From positions 1 to 56,509 of the forward strand of contig CAKUSF010000001.1 of the NCBI GenBank assembly GCA_934678915.1: a DNA stretch of 56,509 bases, given 5' to 3'. This document shows, piece after piece, positions 1 to 7,773 of this stretch; the stretch's first letter is position 1; each line of letters starts with the position of its first letter. The position numbers were made by a program, and so were the translations under genes. This stretch comes from an uncultured Bacteroidales bacterium (GTDB taxonomy: Bacteria > Bacteroidota > Bacteroidia > Bacteroidales > UBA932). Below the pieces are notes generated by a model that worked only from the letters and a program-made list of their open reading frames with translations, did not search any database and had not been told where the DNA came from.

Positions 1-168
1 GCCGAGAAGGAGAGCGCTTTGCGGGATGTCCGTAAGGATGTCGCAATGGTCGCCGTCAGCGTGGCCGAGAAGGTGTTGAAGAAAAGTCTGGCAGACTCAG
101 GTGATCAGGCTGGCCTTGTTGATCGGCTGATGGAGGAGATTTCCTCCAGAAATGATTTGAAAAGTTGA
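1..168 (+). CDS. atpF: ATP synthase subunit b, C-terminal fragment
   Basis: The frame is open from the first base of the window and ends with TGA at 166-168, giving the last 55 residues of a protein whose start lies upstream. The residues are charged and helical (AEKESALRDVRK at the left edge, then VAEKVLKKSL), as in the peripheral-stalk helix of F-type ATP synthase subunit b. The position, three bases before atpH and in the same direction, fits the order atpB-E-F-H-A-G. Subunit b links the membrane a/c ring to the delta subunit and holds the alpha/beta head still. The call rests on context plus the helical C-terminus because the diagnostic N-terminal membrane helix is outside the window. Confidence 0.85.
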   Translation, partial: AEKESALRDVRKDVAMVAVSVAEKVLKKSLADSGDQAGLVDRLMEEISSRNDLKS

Positions 169-171
169 CAA

Positions 172-768
172 ATGAACACTGGAATCATCGCGACACGCTA
201 TGCCACCGCTCTTCTTGAACTGGTCGATGAGACTGGCTCCGGGAGTGAGGTCGCGTCACAGATCGAGACTGTTGGCAGGGCTCTTTCGGAAATACCTGAA
301 TTTCAGCGTGACATTGATAATCCATCGATTCCATCAGTCAGGAAACTCGGATTGTTTGATGCGTCTTTGGACGGAAAAATGGCACCAGACTTGCGTAAGT
401 TTGTGGAATTGCTGATCCGCAATGGCCGTGTTGGCTATGCGCGCCGTGTGTTCACGGCTTTCATTAATGAATATTACCGCTCGCGTCACATCAAGCGCGC
501 CACGCTTGTGGTCGCTGATCCTGCACTGTTGGACTCTGAGCCTGGATCTTCGGATCCTAAATTACAACGTCCGAATCTTGAGTCCCGTCTGCGTGCCTTG
601 ATCGAAAAAGAAACCGGTGACGGGCTGATTCTCAGGACCAAAGTTGATCCGTCTCTTATAGGGGGCTTTGTGTTCGAGGTGGAGGACACCGTCTTGGATG
701 CCAGTGTCGTACGTCAGATTGATGTCATAAGGCATCAATTCAAAGAAATGAATAGAAGAATAGTATAA
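172..768 (+). CDS. atpH: ATP synthase delta subunit (OSCP)
   Basis: A 198-residue protein that starts [14 protein letters not shown], the usual beginning of the delta/OSCP family, and ends with the conserved stretch around [21 protein letters not shown], in which a beta hairpin contacts subunit b. It joins the peripheral stalk to the top of the F1 head. It is slightly longer than the usual 175-185 residues, with extra residues near 120-135 ([13 protein letters not shown]). The start three bases after atpF and the stop two bases before atpA show a single transcript with likely translational coupling. Confidence 0.95.
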   Translation: MNTGIIATRYATALLELVDETGSGSEVASQIETVGRALSEIPEFQRDIDNPSIPSVRKLGLFDASLDGKMAPDLRKFVELLIRNGRVGYARRVFTAFINEYYRSRHIKRATLVVADPALLDSEPGSSDPKLQRPNLESRLRALIEKETGDGLILRTKVDPSLIGGFVFEVEDTVLDASVVRQIDVIRHQFKEMNRRIV

Positions 769-770
769 GT

Positions 771-2369
771 ATGGACAACATAAAACCAAGTGAAGTCTCT
801 CAAGTGCTTCTTGAGCAACTGAAAGACATTGACACTTCCCTCCAGTTCGAGGAAATCGGCAAAGTCTTGCAGGTAAGCGATGGTGTGGCCAGAATGTATG
901 GCCTGACCAACGCTGAGGCCGGAGAGTTGCTCGAATTCGAAAGTGGGGTCATGGGGGTTGTGATGAACCTTGAGCAGGACAATGTCGGTGCTGTGCTTCT
1001 CGGTCCGACTGATGAGATCAAGGAAGGAATGACTGTCCGCAGAACGGGACGTATCGCCTCGATCAAGGTCGGTGAGAAGATGCTCGGAAGGGTCGTCGAT
1101 CCGCTTGGCGTCCCTCTTGACGGACTTGGAAAGATTGAAGGTGATCTGACAGAAATGCCGCTTGAGCGCAAGGCTCCCGGTGTGATCTTCCGTCAGCCTG
1201 TGACCGAACCTCTCCAGACAGGTCTCAAGGCGATTGATGCGATGATTCCTATCGGCCGTGGCCAGAGGGAACTCATCATCGGAGACCGTCAGACAGGAAA
1301 GACCGCAATTGCCATCGACACGATCATCAACCAGCGCTCCAACTACGAAGCCGGAAAGCCTGTCTATTGCATCTATGTGGCCATCGGACAAAAAGGTTCC
1401 ACGGTGGCAAACATCGTGGAGACTCTCCGTGCCAAAGGGGCGATGGACTACACGATTGTCATTGCTGCAACCGCTGCCGATCCAGCCGCCCTGCAATACT
1501 TCGCACCGTTTGCCGGAGCCGCTGTCGGGGAATATTTCCGTGACACAGGCCGTTCGGCTCTTGTTGTCTATGATGACCTTTCAAAGCAGGCCGTGGCTTA
1601 CCGTGAGGTTTCCCTGATCTTGCGCCGTCCTTCCGGACGTGAGGCCTACCCTGGAGATGTGTTCTATCTCCACTCAAGACTTCTTGAGAGAGCTGCCAAG
1701 ATTATTGACCAGCAGGAAGTTGCCGAGCAGATGAATGATCTCCCAGACTCGTTGAAGGGCAAGGTCAAGGCAGGAGGCTCGCTCACGGCCCTGCCTATCA
1801 TTGAGACCCAGGCAGGTGATGTGTCGGCTTACATTCCTACAAACGTGATTTCTATCACTGATGGTCAGATCTATTTGGAGTCCGGCTTGTTCAACGAAGG
1901 ACAGCGCCCAGCTATCAATGTCGGAATCTCCGTGTCCCGTGTCGGTGGCGCTGCTCAGGTGAAGTCCATGAAGAAAGTGGCCGGTACCCTGAAGATTGAC
2001 CAGGCCCAATTCAGTGAGTTGGAATCTTTCTCGAAGTTCTCTTCGGACATGGACAAGGTGACGGCCATGGCTTTGGACAAGGGACGCAAGAACAACAAGT
2101 TGCTGATTCAGCAGCAATATTCACCGATGCCGGTAGGGGAACAGGTGGCAATTCTTTACTGTGGCATCCACGCTCTGATGAGCGAGATTGCCATCGAGCA
2201 GGTGCCGGAGTTCCAGTCCGACTTCTTGACCAGAATGAGGTCAGCGCATCAGAAGGATGTCCTTGAACCGTTGTCTGAGGGCAAGATTGACGAGACCATC
2301 ACAGGCATCATTGAGAATGAGGCAGCTGCGGTGGTGAAATCGATTCAGGCACAGACTCATAAGGCATAA
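771..2369 (+). CDS. atpA: ATP synthase alpha subunit
   Basis: A 532-residue F1 alpha subunit. The Walker A P-loop [13 protein letters not shown] lies near residue 171, and the family signature [17 protein letters not shown] near 380 is complete. Alpha forms the hexameric head with beta and carries the non-catalytic nucleotide sites. An N-terminal crown with [16 protein letters not shown] is present. The gene is full length, ordinary in composition, and sits between atpH and atpG. The beta and epsilon genes are not in the window, as is usual in Bacteroidales, where atpD and atpC precede the membrane-sector genes. Confidence 0.98.
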   Translation: MDNIKPSEVSQVLLEQLKDIDTSLQFEEIGKVLQVSDGVARMYGLTNAEAGELLEFESGVMGVVMNLEQDNVGAVLLGPTDEIKEGMTVRRTGRIASIKVGEKMLGRVVDPLGVPLDGLGKIEGDLTEMPLERKAPGVIFRQPVTEPLQTGLKAIDAMIPIGRGQRELIIGDRQTGKTAIAIDTIINQRSNYEAGKPVYCIYVAIGQKGSTVANIVETLRAKGAMDYTIVIAATAADPAALQYFAPFAGAAVGEYFRDTGRSALVVYDDLSKQAVAYREVSLILRRPSGREAYPGDVFYLHSRLLERAAKIIDQQEVAEQMNDLPDSLKGKVKAGGSLTALPIIETQAGDVSAYIPTNVISITDGQIYLESGLFNEGQRPAINVGISVSRVGGAAQVKSMKKVAGTLKIDQAQFSELESFSKFSSDMDKVTAMALDKGRKNNKLLIQQQYSPMPVGEQVAILYCGIHALMSEIAIEQVPEFQSDFLTRMRSAHQKDVLEPLSEGKIDETITGIIENEAAAVVKSIQAQTHKA

Positions 2370-2384
2370 TATTCATAAAGTCAG

Positions 2385-3557
2385 ATGGCATCTCTAAAGG
2401 AAATAAAGGATAGGATCGCTTCGGTGAGCGGCACGCTGAAGATCACTTCCGCGATGAAGATGGTCGCGTCCGCGAAGTTGCACAAGGCGCAGCAGGCGAT
2501 TGGGAATATGCTTCCGTACGAGAAGTGTCTGCATGGTATGCTCATCGACTTGATGGGGTCTGTGAATATTTCCGCTCCGGCACCTGAGGAAGGCTTTGGA
2601 GAAAACTCTGGTGTGACGGGAAGTCGCTTCGGCAAGCTCAGCGACCAACGGTTGGTGAGCCCTGCCGAACCACGGTTGGTGAGCCCAGTCGAACCACGGT
2701 TGGTGAGCCTTGCCGAACCACGGTTGGTGAGCTTGTCGAACCAACTTGACGGACCGAGGGAAGCATATTCATTAATGGCTCAACGTGAGGTGCATAGAGT
2801 GGCTATCGTCGCGTTTGCTTCCAACTCCTCGCTCTGCGGTGCGTTCAATTCCAACGCTATTCGTGAGGCCACGGCAGTGATCAATGAATATCGTGCCGCA
2901 GGTCTTCGGGATGCCGACATCGTTGTCTATTCCGTTGGCCGTAAGATGTCAGAGGCGATGAAGAAACTTGGCTTTCCAAGTCCTTCGGATTTTACGAAGA
3001 TGTCGGATTCTCCGACCTATGAGGCGGCTTCGGCTTTGGCGCAGGAACTGCTGGACAATTTTGTGTCCGGTAGGTTCGATAAGGTGGAACTCGTTTACAA
3101 TCACTATAAATCCACCTCCTCTCAGCCTACCACCCGTCAGACATATCTCCCTCTGTCTCTTGCCGACGCCACCGCTGATCTTCACGCCGGTAAGGTCGCT
3201 GAGCCTGTCGAAGCGACTAAGCCTGCCGAAGCGAGTGAACCGATGGTTCGACAAGCTCACCAACCGTTCGCTGAGCTAGTCGAAGCGACTGGGTCTGCCG
3301 AAGCACCCGACATGATCATAGAGCCCTCTCCAGAGGCCCTAGTTCAAGTTCTTCTCCCGAAGGTTGTCCGTCTTCGCATTTTTACAACTCTTCTAGATAG
3401 CGCAGCCGCTGAGCATGCCGCTCGCACCGTTGCGATGCAACTCGCTACCGACAACGGCAACGACCTCCTTCAGGAACTCACCCTAGAGTACAACAAAGGC
3501 CGTCAGCAAAAAATCACCTCCGAGATCCTCGACCTCGTTGGTGGCTCCTTGCAGTAG
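2385..3557 (+). CDS. atpG: ATP synthase gamma subunit with two repeat-derived insertions
   Basis: This is the rotor-shaft subunit. The N-terminal coiled-coil helix (MASLKEIKDRIASVSGTLKI...AMKMVASAKLHKAQ) and the C-terminal helix (ARTVAMQLATDNGNDLL...EYNKGRQQKITSEI) are both intact. Its length is 390 residues against about 290 for the family. The excess is mainly two low-complexity segments. Residues about 70-125 carry four copies of an octapeptide RLVS(P/L)(A/V)EP, and residues about 268-308 carry EPVEATKPAEASEP-type repeats. Both are translations of a short dispersed DNA repeat in open frame. They lie in the globular part rather than in the coiled coil, so the protein is probably functional. 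The stop codon lies inside the conserved part of the opposing small ORF at 3503-3676. Confidence 0.95.
   Translation: MASLKEIKDRIASVSGTLKITSAMKMVASAKLHKAQQAIGNMLPYEKCLHGMLIDLMGSVNISAPAPEEGFGENSGVTGSRFGKLSDQRLVSPAEPRLVSPVEPRLVSLAEPRLVSLSNQLDGPREAYSLMAQREVHRVAIVAFASNSSLCGAFNSNAIREATAVINEYRAAGLRDADIVVYSVGRKMSEAMKKLGFPSPSDFTKMSDSPTYEAASALAQELLDNFVSGRFDKVELVYNHYKSTSSQPTTRQTYLPLSLADATADLHAGKVAEPVEATKPAEASEPMVRQAHQPFAELVEATGSAEAPDMIIEPSPEALVQVLLPKVVRLRIFTTLLDSAAAEHAARTVAMQLATDNGNDLLQELTLEYNKGRQQKITSEILDLVGGSLQ
2648..2743 (+). repeat. Four 24-bp tandem repeats inside atpG
   Basis: The unit ACGGTTGGTGAGCC-(C/T)TGCCGAACC occurs four times head to tail with small changes. Because 24 is a multiple of three, it stays in the atpG frame and encodes an octapeptide each time. 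A partial fifth copy of the related form (CTTCGGCAAGCTCAGCGACC) precedes it at about 2627. The core GGTTGGTGAGC-N-TGTCGAACC is the reverse complement of the copy at about 3243-3265, so one repeat family is present in both orientations. Confidence 0.9.
3194..3306 (+). repeat. Second cluster of the same short repeat in atpG
   Basis: About five diverged units of the CTGAGCCTGTCGAAGC / GGTTCGACAAGCTCACC family lie in both orientations, read through in frame as acidic, alanine- and proline-rich sequence (EPVEATKPAEASEP, then AELVEATGSAEA). It lies where the family alignment of gamma subunits normally has a short loop before the C-terminal helix. Confidence 0.8.
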
Positions 3558-3676
3558 CTTCGTACTCTTTCAACTTTGCCGAAGCGGATGCGTTTGTACG
3601 CTTTCACTCGAACAAGTCTGATTATCTCAACTTTAATGGAGATGTGAAAGAAGATTGGAATTGTTCTCTTTTTCAT
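3503..3676 (-). CDS. Small basic protein, element copy A
   Basis: A 57-codon frame starts with ATG at 3676 and ends with TGA at 3503-3505. Residues 15-41 (KVEIIRLVRVKAYKRIRFG, then KVERVRSY) match the proteins at 11780-11911 and 56099-56239, with mostly silent or Arg/Lys and Ile/Val changes. The first four residues MKKR are shared with copy C. The last 14 or so residues have no counterpart because the frame runs antisense into the end of atpG, so this copy seems to have lost its own stop and 3' hairpin. Hydrophobic and basic residues alternate, suggesting a beta strand or RNA-binding hairpin. No known family is recognised. The 5' leader has the same promoter and hairpin layout as the other copies. 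Confidence 0.6.
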   Translation of the reverse strand: MKKRTIPIFFHISIKVEIIRLVRVKAYKRIRFGKVERVRSYCKEPPTRSRISEVIFC

Positions 3677-3743
3677 TGAATTATAATAACTTGGTGTAGA
3701 ACAATCGGCTCCCTCTCAATTATCTCCCCCTCGGTGATTTTTC

Positions 3744-3781
3744 AAAAACGGACTTCTGCTTAGGGACAGAAGCCCGTTTTT
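3744..3781. terminator. Bidirectional hairpin: atp operon terminator and leader hairpin of element A
   Basis: The stem ACGGACTTCTG (3748-3758) pairs with CAGAAGCCCGT (3767-3777), with one G-U pair, flanked by A5 on the left and T5 on the right. It can therefore stop transcription both from atpG and, on the other strand, from the promoter at 3812-3841. The loop read on the minus strand contains TCCCTAA, a feature shared with the hairpins of copies B and C. Confidence 0.75.
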
Positions 3782-3811
3782 ATTTTACCAAGTCACAATT
3801 CAATGACATGG

Positions 3812-3841
3812 CAAATATAATGATTATTTCAGATAATCAAA
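3812..3841 (-). promoter_or_regulatory. Bacteroidetes promoter of element A
   Basis: On the minus strand, TTTG (3838-3841) lies 18 bases before TATATTTG (3812-3819), matching the Bacteroidetes primary sigma consensus TTTG-N19-TAnnTTTG. It is followed by a roughly 30-nt stretch and the hairpin at 3744-3781, the same order as at copies B and C. Confidence 0.6.
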
Positions 3842-3900
3842 CCTTTTTTGTGTGTTATTTCCGAAATTTTGTATCTTGGACGGTGAAAAGGTTTATGATT

Positions 3901-5247
3901 ATGAGAAATTTTATTAAGTGTTTTATTATCAGTGCAGTAGTGATATTGGGGTCTAATGCGTCTTTCGCGCGGGCATATTCGGAAAGAGTGGTCCTGGGGG
4001 ATGAGAGGTTTGAGGAGTATCTACCGCTGCTGAAAGGAAAGCGTGTGGCAGTGTTCAGCAATCAGACGGGAATAGTCGGGGACAAGGTAACCGGCTCCAA
4101 ATTGGCTGACGCGCTCACAGAATATGGAGGGTGCTTTCCTGTTCAGAACAATCCGTCCAGAGAATTTACAAAAAAGTTTGTTGAAATCTCGCTGATTCCG
4201 TTCGATGAGCCTTCTGTTCCAGATGGCAAGATTGAATTTGGCCAGCACATAGTTGATGCATTGATAGAGAAAGGAGTGGATGTTAAGGCGATCTTCTCTC
4301 CGGAACATGGCTTTAGGGGCAATGCTGATGCAGGGGAGCATGTAAGCAGCAGCGTTGACGAGAAGACAGGGGTTGAAATCCTGTCGCTTTATGAGAAAGG
4401 TTCTCGGATTCCGAGCAAGGAAAAGACAGATAAATTTGATGTTCTTGTGGTTGATATTCAAGATGTAGGCTTGAGGTATTATACCTATTACGTAACAATG
4501 CATCATCTGATGGAGGCCTGTGCCCGTGACGGGAAGCAGGTAGTCATCCTTGATCGTCCGAACCCTAACGGCTTCTATGTTGACGGACCTATTCTCGACA
4601 TGAAATTCAAGTCTGGTGTCGGCTGGCTTCCAATCACTACAGTCCATGGCATGACGCTTGGTGAGTTGGCGAAGATGATCAACGGAGAAAATTGGCTAGA
4701 GAACGGACCATGCGACTTGACTGTGATTCCCTGCCTGAATTACACGCATCAGACCCGCTACAGTCTCATCCTGCCACCGTCACCGAACATCAAGGACATG
4801 AGGGCTGTGTACCTATATTCATCAACATGCTACTTCGAGGGTACTGTGGTCAGCCTCGGTCGCGGTACGCAGTTTCCGTTCGAGGTTTATGGCCATCCTT
4901 CGATGATGGGATATTCATTCTCATTCATTCCTCGTAGCATTCCAGGAGCGAAGAATCCGCAGTTTTTAGATGAGGACTGTTATGGCAGAGATCTTCGTGG
5001 CATACCGCTAGACTGCCTCTGGAGCGAAAAGATTAATCTTGAATATGTCATCGATGCTTACCGGAATTTGGATATGGGCGATAATTTCTTTGGTAAGAAC
5101 AACTTTTTTGAGCTTCTTGCGGGAGTTGATTGGTTCCGTTCAATGATACAGTCCGGTGCCTCAGTTGCCGAGATTTCCGCCCGTTGGGCTTCCGATGTCG
5201 AAACCTTCAAAGCCCTCCGCGCCCCGTACCTGCTTTATTCCGAGTAA
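3901..5247 (+). CDS. namZ: NamZ-like exo-beta-N-acetylmuramidase (DUF1343, GH171)
   Basis: I place the start at ATG 3901, because the signal peptide MRNFIKCFIISAVVILGSN-ASFA begins there and longer frames add an unlikely N-terminus; 3895 is an alternative. The mature part has the DUF1343 landmarks: KRVAVFSNQTGI, FSPEHGFRG, DVLVVDIQDVG followed by RYYTY, ILDRPNPNG, and a late LGRGTQFPFE. In the characterised family member, NamZ of Bacillus subtilis, the enzyme removes terminal MurNAc from peptidoglycan fragments, so this protein probably acts in cell-wall turnover in the periplasm. A short stretch near residue 75 (YGGCFPVQNNPSREF) looks like a lineage-specific loop. The gene is monocistronic. 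Confidence 0.85.
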   Translation: MRNFIKCFIISAVVILGSNASFARAYSERVVLGDERFEEYLPLLKGKRVAVFSNQTGIVGDKVTGSKLADALTEYGGCFPVQNNPSREFTKKFVEISLIPFDEPSVPDGKIEFGQHIVDALIEKGVDVKAIFSPEHGFRGNADAGEHVSSSVDEKTGVEILSLYEKGSRIPSKEKTDKFDVLVVDIQDVGLRYYTYYVTMHHLMEACARDGKQVVILDRPNPNGFYVDGPILDMKFKSGVGWLPITTVHGMTLGELAKMINGENWLENGPCDLTVIPCLNYTHQTRYSLILPPSPNIKDMRAVYLYSSTCYFEGTVVSLGRGTQFPFEVYGHPSMMGYSFSFIPRSIPGAKNPQFLDEDCYGRDLRGIPLDCLWSEKINLEYVIDAYRNLDMGDNFFGKNNFFELLAGVDWFRSMIQSGASVAEISARWASDVETFKALRAPYLLYSE

Positions 5248-5252
5248 TATCC

Positions 5253-5501
5253 GTGCGTCAACCTCTGGCTTCTGCGCACAAAGGCGGTTCACTTCGGCAG
5301 GCTCAGCGACTACATGAAAGGACGGTGCGTGAAATGGAGCGTTTCGCTCACCGGAGATAATTGTGCTTATGCTCGTGCGTGAGAAAGAACTCTTTGCGCA
5401 CGGAATGTGTTTCTGGACTTCGTGCGTGGTTTGTCAAGTCCTGCGCACCAGAGATAATATAGGCCTGCTCCCGTGAGTGAATGACTGTATCCCACTCACG
5501 G
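5253..5501. repeat. Array of five palindromic hairpins
   Basis: Five inverted repeats follow one another: 5253-5279, 5324-5352, 5374-5402, 5421-5448 and 5471-5501. Most have GTGCG...CGCAC arms; the last has CCGTGAGTG/CACTCACGG. Hairpins 2-3 and 4-5 form two copies of a unit of about 97 bp that share the spacer (T/G)CACC(G/A)GAGATAAT. In hairpin 3 versus 5 the arms change from GTGCG/CGCAC to GTGAG/CTCAC, so pairing is kept while sequence changes. A related palindrome lies at 55888-55916. No protein frame is convincing here. It resembles REP/BIME-type clusters. Confidence 0.7.
5290..5310. repeat. Stray copy of the atpG-type short repeat
   Basis: CACTTCGGCAGGCTCAGCGAC lies between the first and second hairpins of the array. 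It matches the short repeat family inserted in atpG (for example CTTCGGCAAGCTCAGCGACC at about 2627), showing that the family is dispersed and not specific to atpG. Confidence 0.65.
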
Positions 5502-5519
5502 ATGTGGGGCCGAATCCCA

Positions 5520-5554
5520 ACAAAAACCGAAGCGAGGTTCTCACCCGGCTTCGG
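5520..5554 (-). terminator. Terminator of the GH127 gene
   Basis: CCGAAGC (5527-5533) pairs with GCTTCGG (5548-5554), and on the minus strand the stem is followed by five T. It lies about 200 bases past the GH127 stop. It could also act weakly on the plus strand. Confidence 0.55.
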
Positions 5555-5750
5555 CTTATCTTATTCAATACTTATGAAATAACTATTGAGTCAGTTTTTG
5601 GTTTATGAGTAAAAATATTTATGTCGTAGAAGCATTATGCCATTATCGTGCCAAACTTGGGTTAGGGTTGATAATTCGGTGACGAAGGGACTGGACGACA
5701 TCTTTTTAATTAAGTGAGCGTTAAATGATTGCTAAGTGCTGTGAAGTATT
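5555..5750. other. AT-rich intergenic stretch with no gene seen
   Basis: Between the hairpin terminator and the stop of the GH127 gene I see no start-to-stop frame with coding character, no RNA fold and no recognisable repeat. It is probably the 3' untranslated part of the GH127 transcript. Confidence 0.5.
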
Positions 5751-7697
5751 CTATTTTACTTGAAAATAAATCACGTAAGGCTCGTTAGCGACTTCGTAGA
5801 GGGGAACAAAGCGGATGATCTTCTCTTGGTTCAGGGTGCGGTAATGAGTCTGCTGCCATCTTATCGATTTGTACTGCTGGTGGTACTCAGGTGCAAGGAT
5901 GGTTTCAGGCTTTGAAGGATCTCCTTTGAGGGTCTCTTCACGCTCCAAAAGGCCGGCAAGCACAATTGGCCCTTCCATAAATGCGTAGGTCCCGTTTCTT
6001 CCGGGCAGCGGTACAGTATAGAGTTCGGTTGGGAACTCGACATAAACCTTGTCTTCCTTCCAGACTCCAGCCAAGTTGACGTAGCCGTCTTTCACCGAGA
6101 ACTTGGCATCCTTACCGTTGACCTTTATGATAGGTTTGCCATTGACCCACCAAGGAACACGCAATGTCAATGTGAAGCGGGTCGGGGCTTCTGCTGAGAT
6201 ATTCAAATTAATTCTCCAACGGCTTGCGGAATAGTCTGGGCCGAAGTCCTTTACTGCAAAGTCTTGACTGACTGAGATTTTGCTTCCGCCATAGTCCCAA
6301 TTAAGTTTCGAAGGGATGTACTGGCTGATGGTCAGCCCACTGTCGGAAGTGTAGTAGATATATTCAAGATAACGTGTCTGTGCTTGAACGAGGGTTCCGT
6401 GGCAGCAGTAGAAATCCATCGTCGGATGTCCCCAGCCTTTCTCCCCGCCCTTGTGGTAGCCACCGCCCATCGGCAGGAAATAAGCTACCATTCCGGTTGA
6501 CGGATTCTGTTGGGACAGGAGTCCGTTGTAGAGGTTCCGCTCTATGTAGTCAGCGAACTGCACATCACCGGTCCATCGATAGAGGTAGTCCGCTGTGCGG
6601 ATCATATTATAGACAGTGCAATGCTCCTGATTGTTTTCTCCTGCAAACTCTGCTAGATGTCCGGCAGGAATCCAAAACTCCCCAGCGTTTTGTCCTCCAG
6701 TACAGAACGATTCCCTATTCTGGACAGCTTCTCGCCAAAAAGCCATCGTCACATCCCTCCAATAAGGATCTCCAGTCACTTCGTACACTCTCGCTGAACC
6801 GTGAGTCCATGGAATGCTTGCGTTGGCGTGCTGACAGGAAAGAGCGTCTTTCCCGTCTAGAAGCTCATGGAACATTCCCGGACTTCCGTAACGTTCCATC
6901 AAGTCAAGATATTTCTTGTTCTTCGTGACCGCGAACATGTCCGCCCAGATTTCCAACATTCCGCTAGTCTCTCCACCATAGACTGCACCGGATTTCCCCT
7001 CAGCCACCATCTCACCTGACCATCTGTGAAACCAATCCGCAAACCGGTCCAAAACCTCAAGCGCTTTCTGGGAACCGGTCAATGCGTACATGTCGTAAAG
7101 TCCCATCAAAGTCTTGTGGAGAGTGTATTGAGGAGACCAAATCGGCTGGCCGTCAGCCATTAGGCGAAGGTATTTCTCAGGGATGGAACCGACCCATTCT
7201 CCGCCATTATTTTCTTGACAAACAGAGAGTTCCTCCACAATGTGATCAGCCTTTTCCTTTACCGAAGAGTCTCCAGTCTCAGCGTACATGTAAGCTGCCG
7301 CAGAAAGCCAGTGACCGAGAAAATGCCCTCTTAGCTGGCTGCTTGGAGACTCCCAACCCCATTGGAAATCAGCGTAGTTGCCATCCTTGTTTACCTCAGT
7401 GTGACCAGTCTTGGATATTCCTGCCTCATAGTAGAAATTCTGAAGGAGTTTGTCGCTATCCAGACTCATGAGGTATTTCCTGTTCAGGAGATACCTTTCT
7501 GAAAACAGTCCGTCTAGCAGACTGACTTCTGAGACCCTCACCGGGCTTAGAGCCGTCTGAGGTTTACCTACAACGGAGAAATGAGCAGTCTTGACGGAGT
7601 CCTGTCCATTTGAATCATTGATGTAGATGACCTGGGCAAAGGACAACGGGTTGGCAGCAAGGCAACTAATTAGAAGAAGGGCGTGTCTTAAGTTCAT
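5751..7697 (-). CDS. GH127 beta-L-arabinofuranosidase-like protein (DUF1680)
   Basis: A 648-residue secreted protein with signal peptide MNLRHALLLISCLAANPLSF-AQ. The (alpha/alpha)6 barrel carries the GH127 metal-site residues: Glu and Cys in QEHCTVYNM (near 356-358) and the Cys pair in FYCCHG (near 430). In the characterised enzyme HypBA1 these correspond to Glu338, Cys340, Cys417 and Cys418, with a Cys acting as nucleophile. Other landmarks are LRGHFLGHWLSA and a C-terminal beta-sandwich with EGPIVLAGLLER. It removes beta-linked L-arabinofuranose from plant glycans in known members. It stands alone, outside the locus downstream, and has its own promoter. Confidence 0.88.
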   Translation of the reverse strand: MNLRHALLLISCLAANPLSFAQVIYINDSNGQDSVKTAHFSVVGKPQTALSPVRVSEVSLLDGLFSERYLLNRKYLMSLDSDKLLQNFYYEAGISKTGHTEVNKDGNYADFQWGWESPSSQLRGHFLGHWLSAAAYMYAETGDSSVKEKADHIVEELSVCQENNGGEWVGSIPEKYLRLMADGQPIWSPQYTLHKTLMGLYDMYALTGSQKALEVLDRFADWFHRWSGEMVAEGKSGAVYGGETSGMLEIWADMFAVTKNKKYLDLMERYGSPGMFHELLDGKDALSCQHANASIPWTHGSARVYEVTGDPYWRDVTMAFWREAVQNRESFCTGGQNAGEFWIPAGHLAEFAGENNQEHCTVYNMIRTADYLYRWTGDVQFADYIERNLYNGLLSQQNPSTGMVAYFLPMGGGYHKGGEKGWGHPTMDFYCCHGTLVQAQTRYLEYIYYTSDSGLTISQYIPSKLNWDYGGSKISVSQDFAVKDFGPDYSASRWRINLNISAEAPTRFTLTLRVPWWVNGKPIIKVNGKDAKFSVKDGYVNLAGVWKEDKVYVEFPTELYTVPLPGRNGTYAFMEGPIVLAGLLEREETLKGDPSKPETILAPEYHQQYKSIRWQQTHYRTLNQEKIIRFVPLYEVANEPYVIYFQVK

Positions 7698-7719
7698 AAT
7701 TTTGAGAGTATTTTTTTCT

Positions 7720-7767
7720 CAAATATAGTCATTTTTCACCGCTCGCTCACATTTTTGATTATATTTG
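7720..7767. promoter_or_regulatory. Divergent -7 boxes of GH127 and the AsmA-like gene
   Basis: TATATTTG lies at 7760-7767 on the plus strand and at 7720-7727 on the minus strand, so the boxes face away from each other 32 bases apart. No good -33 TTTG is seen for either. The plus-strand box ends only six bases before ATG 7774, so the mRNA would begin at or very near the start codon (leaderless or nearly so). Confidence 0.6.
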
Positions 7768-7773
7768 CAAGTC

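Noticed and set aside
735-1496. Long antisense frames opposite atpA and similar frames opposite many other genes
   Set aside because: They are mirror images of conserved genes on the other strand, with no family features or start signals of their own.
2648-2743. Regular repeats in atpG as a CRISPR array
   Set aside because: The units are contiguous without unique spacers, stay in the atpG frame, and match a dispersed short repeat.
3808-3900. Longer N-terminus for the NamZ-like protein
   Set aside because: The added residues are not signal-like and would hide the signal peptide; the stretch also holds the promoter of element A on the other strand.
7765-7773. TTG start for the AsmA-like protein
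   Set aside because: It lies within the promoter -7 box; ATG 7774 gives the normal membrane-anchor start.
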